Below, piece by piece: positions 4,475 to 5,530 of a stretch of DNA of 5,530 bases. The stretch spans positions 1 through 5,530 of the forward strand of contig JAFAGX010000262.1 in the NCBI GenBank assembly GCA_019237515.1. Direction: 5' to 3'. The position numbers and the translations under genes were made by a program. The DNA comes from Acidobacteriaceae bacterium (lineage in GTDB: Bacteria > Acidobacteriota > Terriglobia > Terriglobales > SbA1). How positions within the stretch are numbered: position 1 is the first letter of the stretch; every line of letters begins with the position of its first letter. The notes below the pieces were generated by a model, which did not search any database, had not been told where the DNA came from, and saw only the letters and a program-made list of their open reading frames with translations.

Positions 4475-5530
4475 TCAAGCTTCATCTCGTACGGTTTCGA
4501 TCTGCTCAGGCGAGTTCTGCATTACATAGTCCCCCGTCGAACCTTCGATCCCGTACTGGTACGGATCGTGATAAACAACCGGAAGTTTGCCGCCGAAGTT
4601 ATCAAACGGGGGCGGGGTGGTCGGGGTGGCCCATTCGAGCGATGTCGCCTGCCACGGATTGTCTGGAGCTGGTTCACCCCAGAAGCGGCTGTGAATCAGG
4701 TTGTACAGAAAGATCAACTGTACAGCCCCGGTAAACAGAGCCGCCACGGTCATAAATTTGTGGACGGGAATGAAGGGCTGCATGTAGTCGTCGACAAACG
4801 CCTGATAGCGGCGGATGTTGCCTGCCATCCCGATGTAGTGGAAAGGCATGAAAATGCAATAGGCACCGACGAACGTAAGCCAGAAATGCAGCTTGCCCAG
4901 GGTCTCATTCATCATCCGGCCATACATCTTCGGAAACCAGAAGTAGGTTCCGGCGAAAATTCCGAAGATGGCCGATACGGCCATGACGAAATGGAAGTGT
5001 CCCACCACGAAATATGTGGCGTGCAGCATGATGTCGAGAGAGGGCTGCGCCAGGAAAAAGCCGCTGACTCCACCGGTGATGAACATCGAGATCATGCCAA
5101 CGCTAAATAAAGATGCCGTGTTAATCCGGAGTTTGGATCCGTACAGGCTGCCCATCCAGATCAGCACAATGATCGTGGAAGGAATGGTGATGATTAGCGT
5201 GGGGAATGAAAACAGAATGGACGAAATGGGGTTCATCCCGCTGACAAACATGTGGTGACCGTAGACCATGTAGCTGAGCACGGCAAGCGCGCCCATGGAG
5301 TAGATCAGGACGCGATGGCTCAACATGGGACGGCGCATATTCGCGATCAAAACGTGGGAGACGATGCCCATGGCAGGAATGATCGCGATGTAGACCTCGG
5401 GATGTCCGAAGAACCAGAACAAGTGCTGCCACAAGAGAGTCGATCCCCCGGCGTGAGGCAGCAGCTGATCGTTAAGCACTAAAGTCGAAGCGACAAAAAA
5501 GCTGGTGCCAGCGACGTGGTCGAGAATCAG
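4475..5530 (-). CDS. ctaD: Haem-copper (cytochrome c) oxidase subunit I, C-terminal part
   Basis: The last 351 residues of the catalytic subunit, which reduces O2 to water at a haem-CuB centre and pumps protons. The gene is cut by the right edge: the frame stays open to base 5530 with family sequence (LDHVAGTSFF), so the GTG at 5479 is not the start. In fragment numbering, the CuB site is HPEVY at 43-47, with the cross-linked His-Tyr pair and the D-channel Glu45, and His92-His93 in YGHHMF. Haem ligands are His178 and His180 in VVGHFHFVM, and RRY at 240-242 contacts haem propionates. The C-terminal LEWATPTTPPPFDNF (298-312) is typical. Two substitutions stand out: Ile121 where A-family enzymes have the K-channel lysine (IPSTII for IPTGIK), and Ala171 in LHATYF where Asp is usual. 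About 10 transmembrane segments are expected in this part. Confidence 0.96.
   Translation of the reverse strand: MILDHVAGTSFFVASTLVLNDQLLPHAGGSTLLWQHLFWFFGHPEVYIAIIPAMGIVSHVLIANMRRPMLSHRVLIYSMGALAVLSYMVYGHHMFVSGMNPISSILFSFPTLIITIPSTIIVLIWMGSLYGSKLRINTASLFSVGMISMFITGGVSGFFLAQPSLDIMLHATYFVVGHFHFVMAVSAIFGIFAGTYFWFPKMYGRMMNETLGKLHFWLTFVGAYCIFMPFHYIGMAGNIRRYQAFVDDYMQPFIPVHKFMTVAALFTGAVQLIFLYNLIHSRFWGEPAPDNPWQATSLEWATPTTPPPFDNFGGKLPVVYHDPYQYGIEGSTGDYVMQNSPEQIETVRDEA

Noticed and set aside
4568..5110. Long plus-strand open frame of 180 codons
   Set aside because: It lies wholly antisense to ctaD, is low in hydrophobic order, and has no recognisable domain; it is a shadow of the real gene.
5477..5479. 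GTG as a start codon for ctaD
   Set aside because: The frame stays open to the window edge and the preceding codons encode conserved subunit I sequence (DHVAGTSFF), so this GTG is an internal valine.

Overview
The window reads as a chromosomal segment of a soil-type bacterium, most likely an Acidobacteriota member related to the Koribacter/Terriglobia lineages. I infer this from the style of the proteins: an XRE regulator with an elongated helix-turn-helix, a short orphan protein of a type I associate with that phylum, and this layout of cytochrome oxidase genes. No database search was possible. GC content looks moderate, in the low to mid fifties. Nearly everything is read on the minus strand, from the right edge leftwards.

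The right three quarters (1574-5530) is a compact respiratory operon. In transcription order it holds the C-terminal part of ctaD (haem-copper oxidase subunit I, cut by the right edge), two consecutive subunit III-like genes, a subunit IV gene, a small exported membrane protein with a CxxC motif, and ctaB (haem O synthase). Gaps are 28, 21, 17, -4 and 1 nt, so the genes are tightly packed. Together they encode the membrane core of an A-type terminal oxidase plus the enzyme that starts its haem modification. Subunit II (ctaC) is not in view and is expected beyond the right edge.

The left quarter is different. After a 241-nt gap comes a minus-strand XRE/S24-like transcriptional regulator (523-1332). 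It converges on and overlaps by 71 bp a short plus-strand orphan gene (174-593). At the far left edge the first 22 codons of an exported protein run off the window on the minus strand.

The most notable new structure is a 20-bp imperfect palindrome present twice (152-171 and 1462-1481, 17 of 20 bases identical, same orientation). One copy lies between the divergent exported-protein and orphan genes, and the other lies upstream of the regulator. Each sits just upstream of a minus-strand -10-like hexamer. The simplest reading is an operator through which the regulator controls itself and its neighbours. Other points of interest are subunit I substitutions at the K-channel lysine and at a metal-ligand aspartate, the regulator's apparent loss of the S24 catalytic residues, and the uncharacterised CxxC protein inside the oxidase operon.
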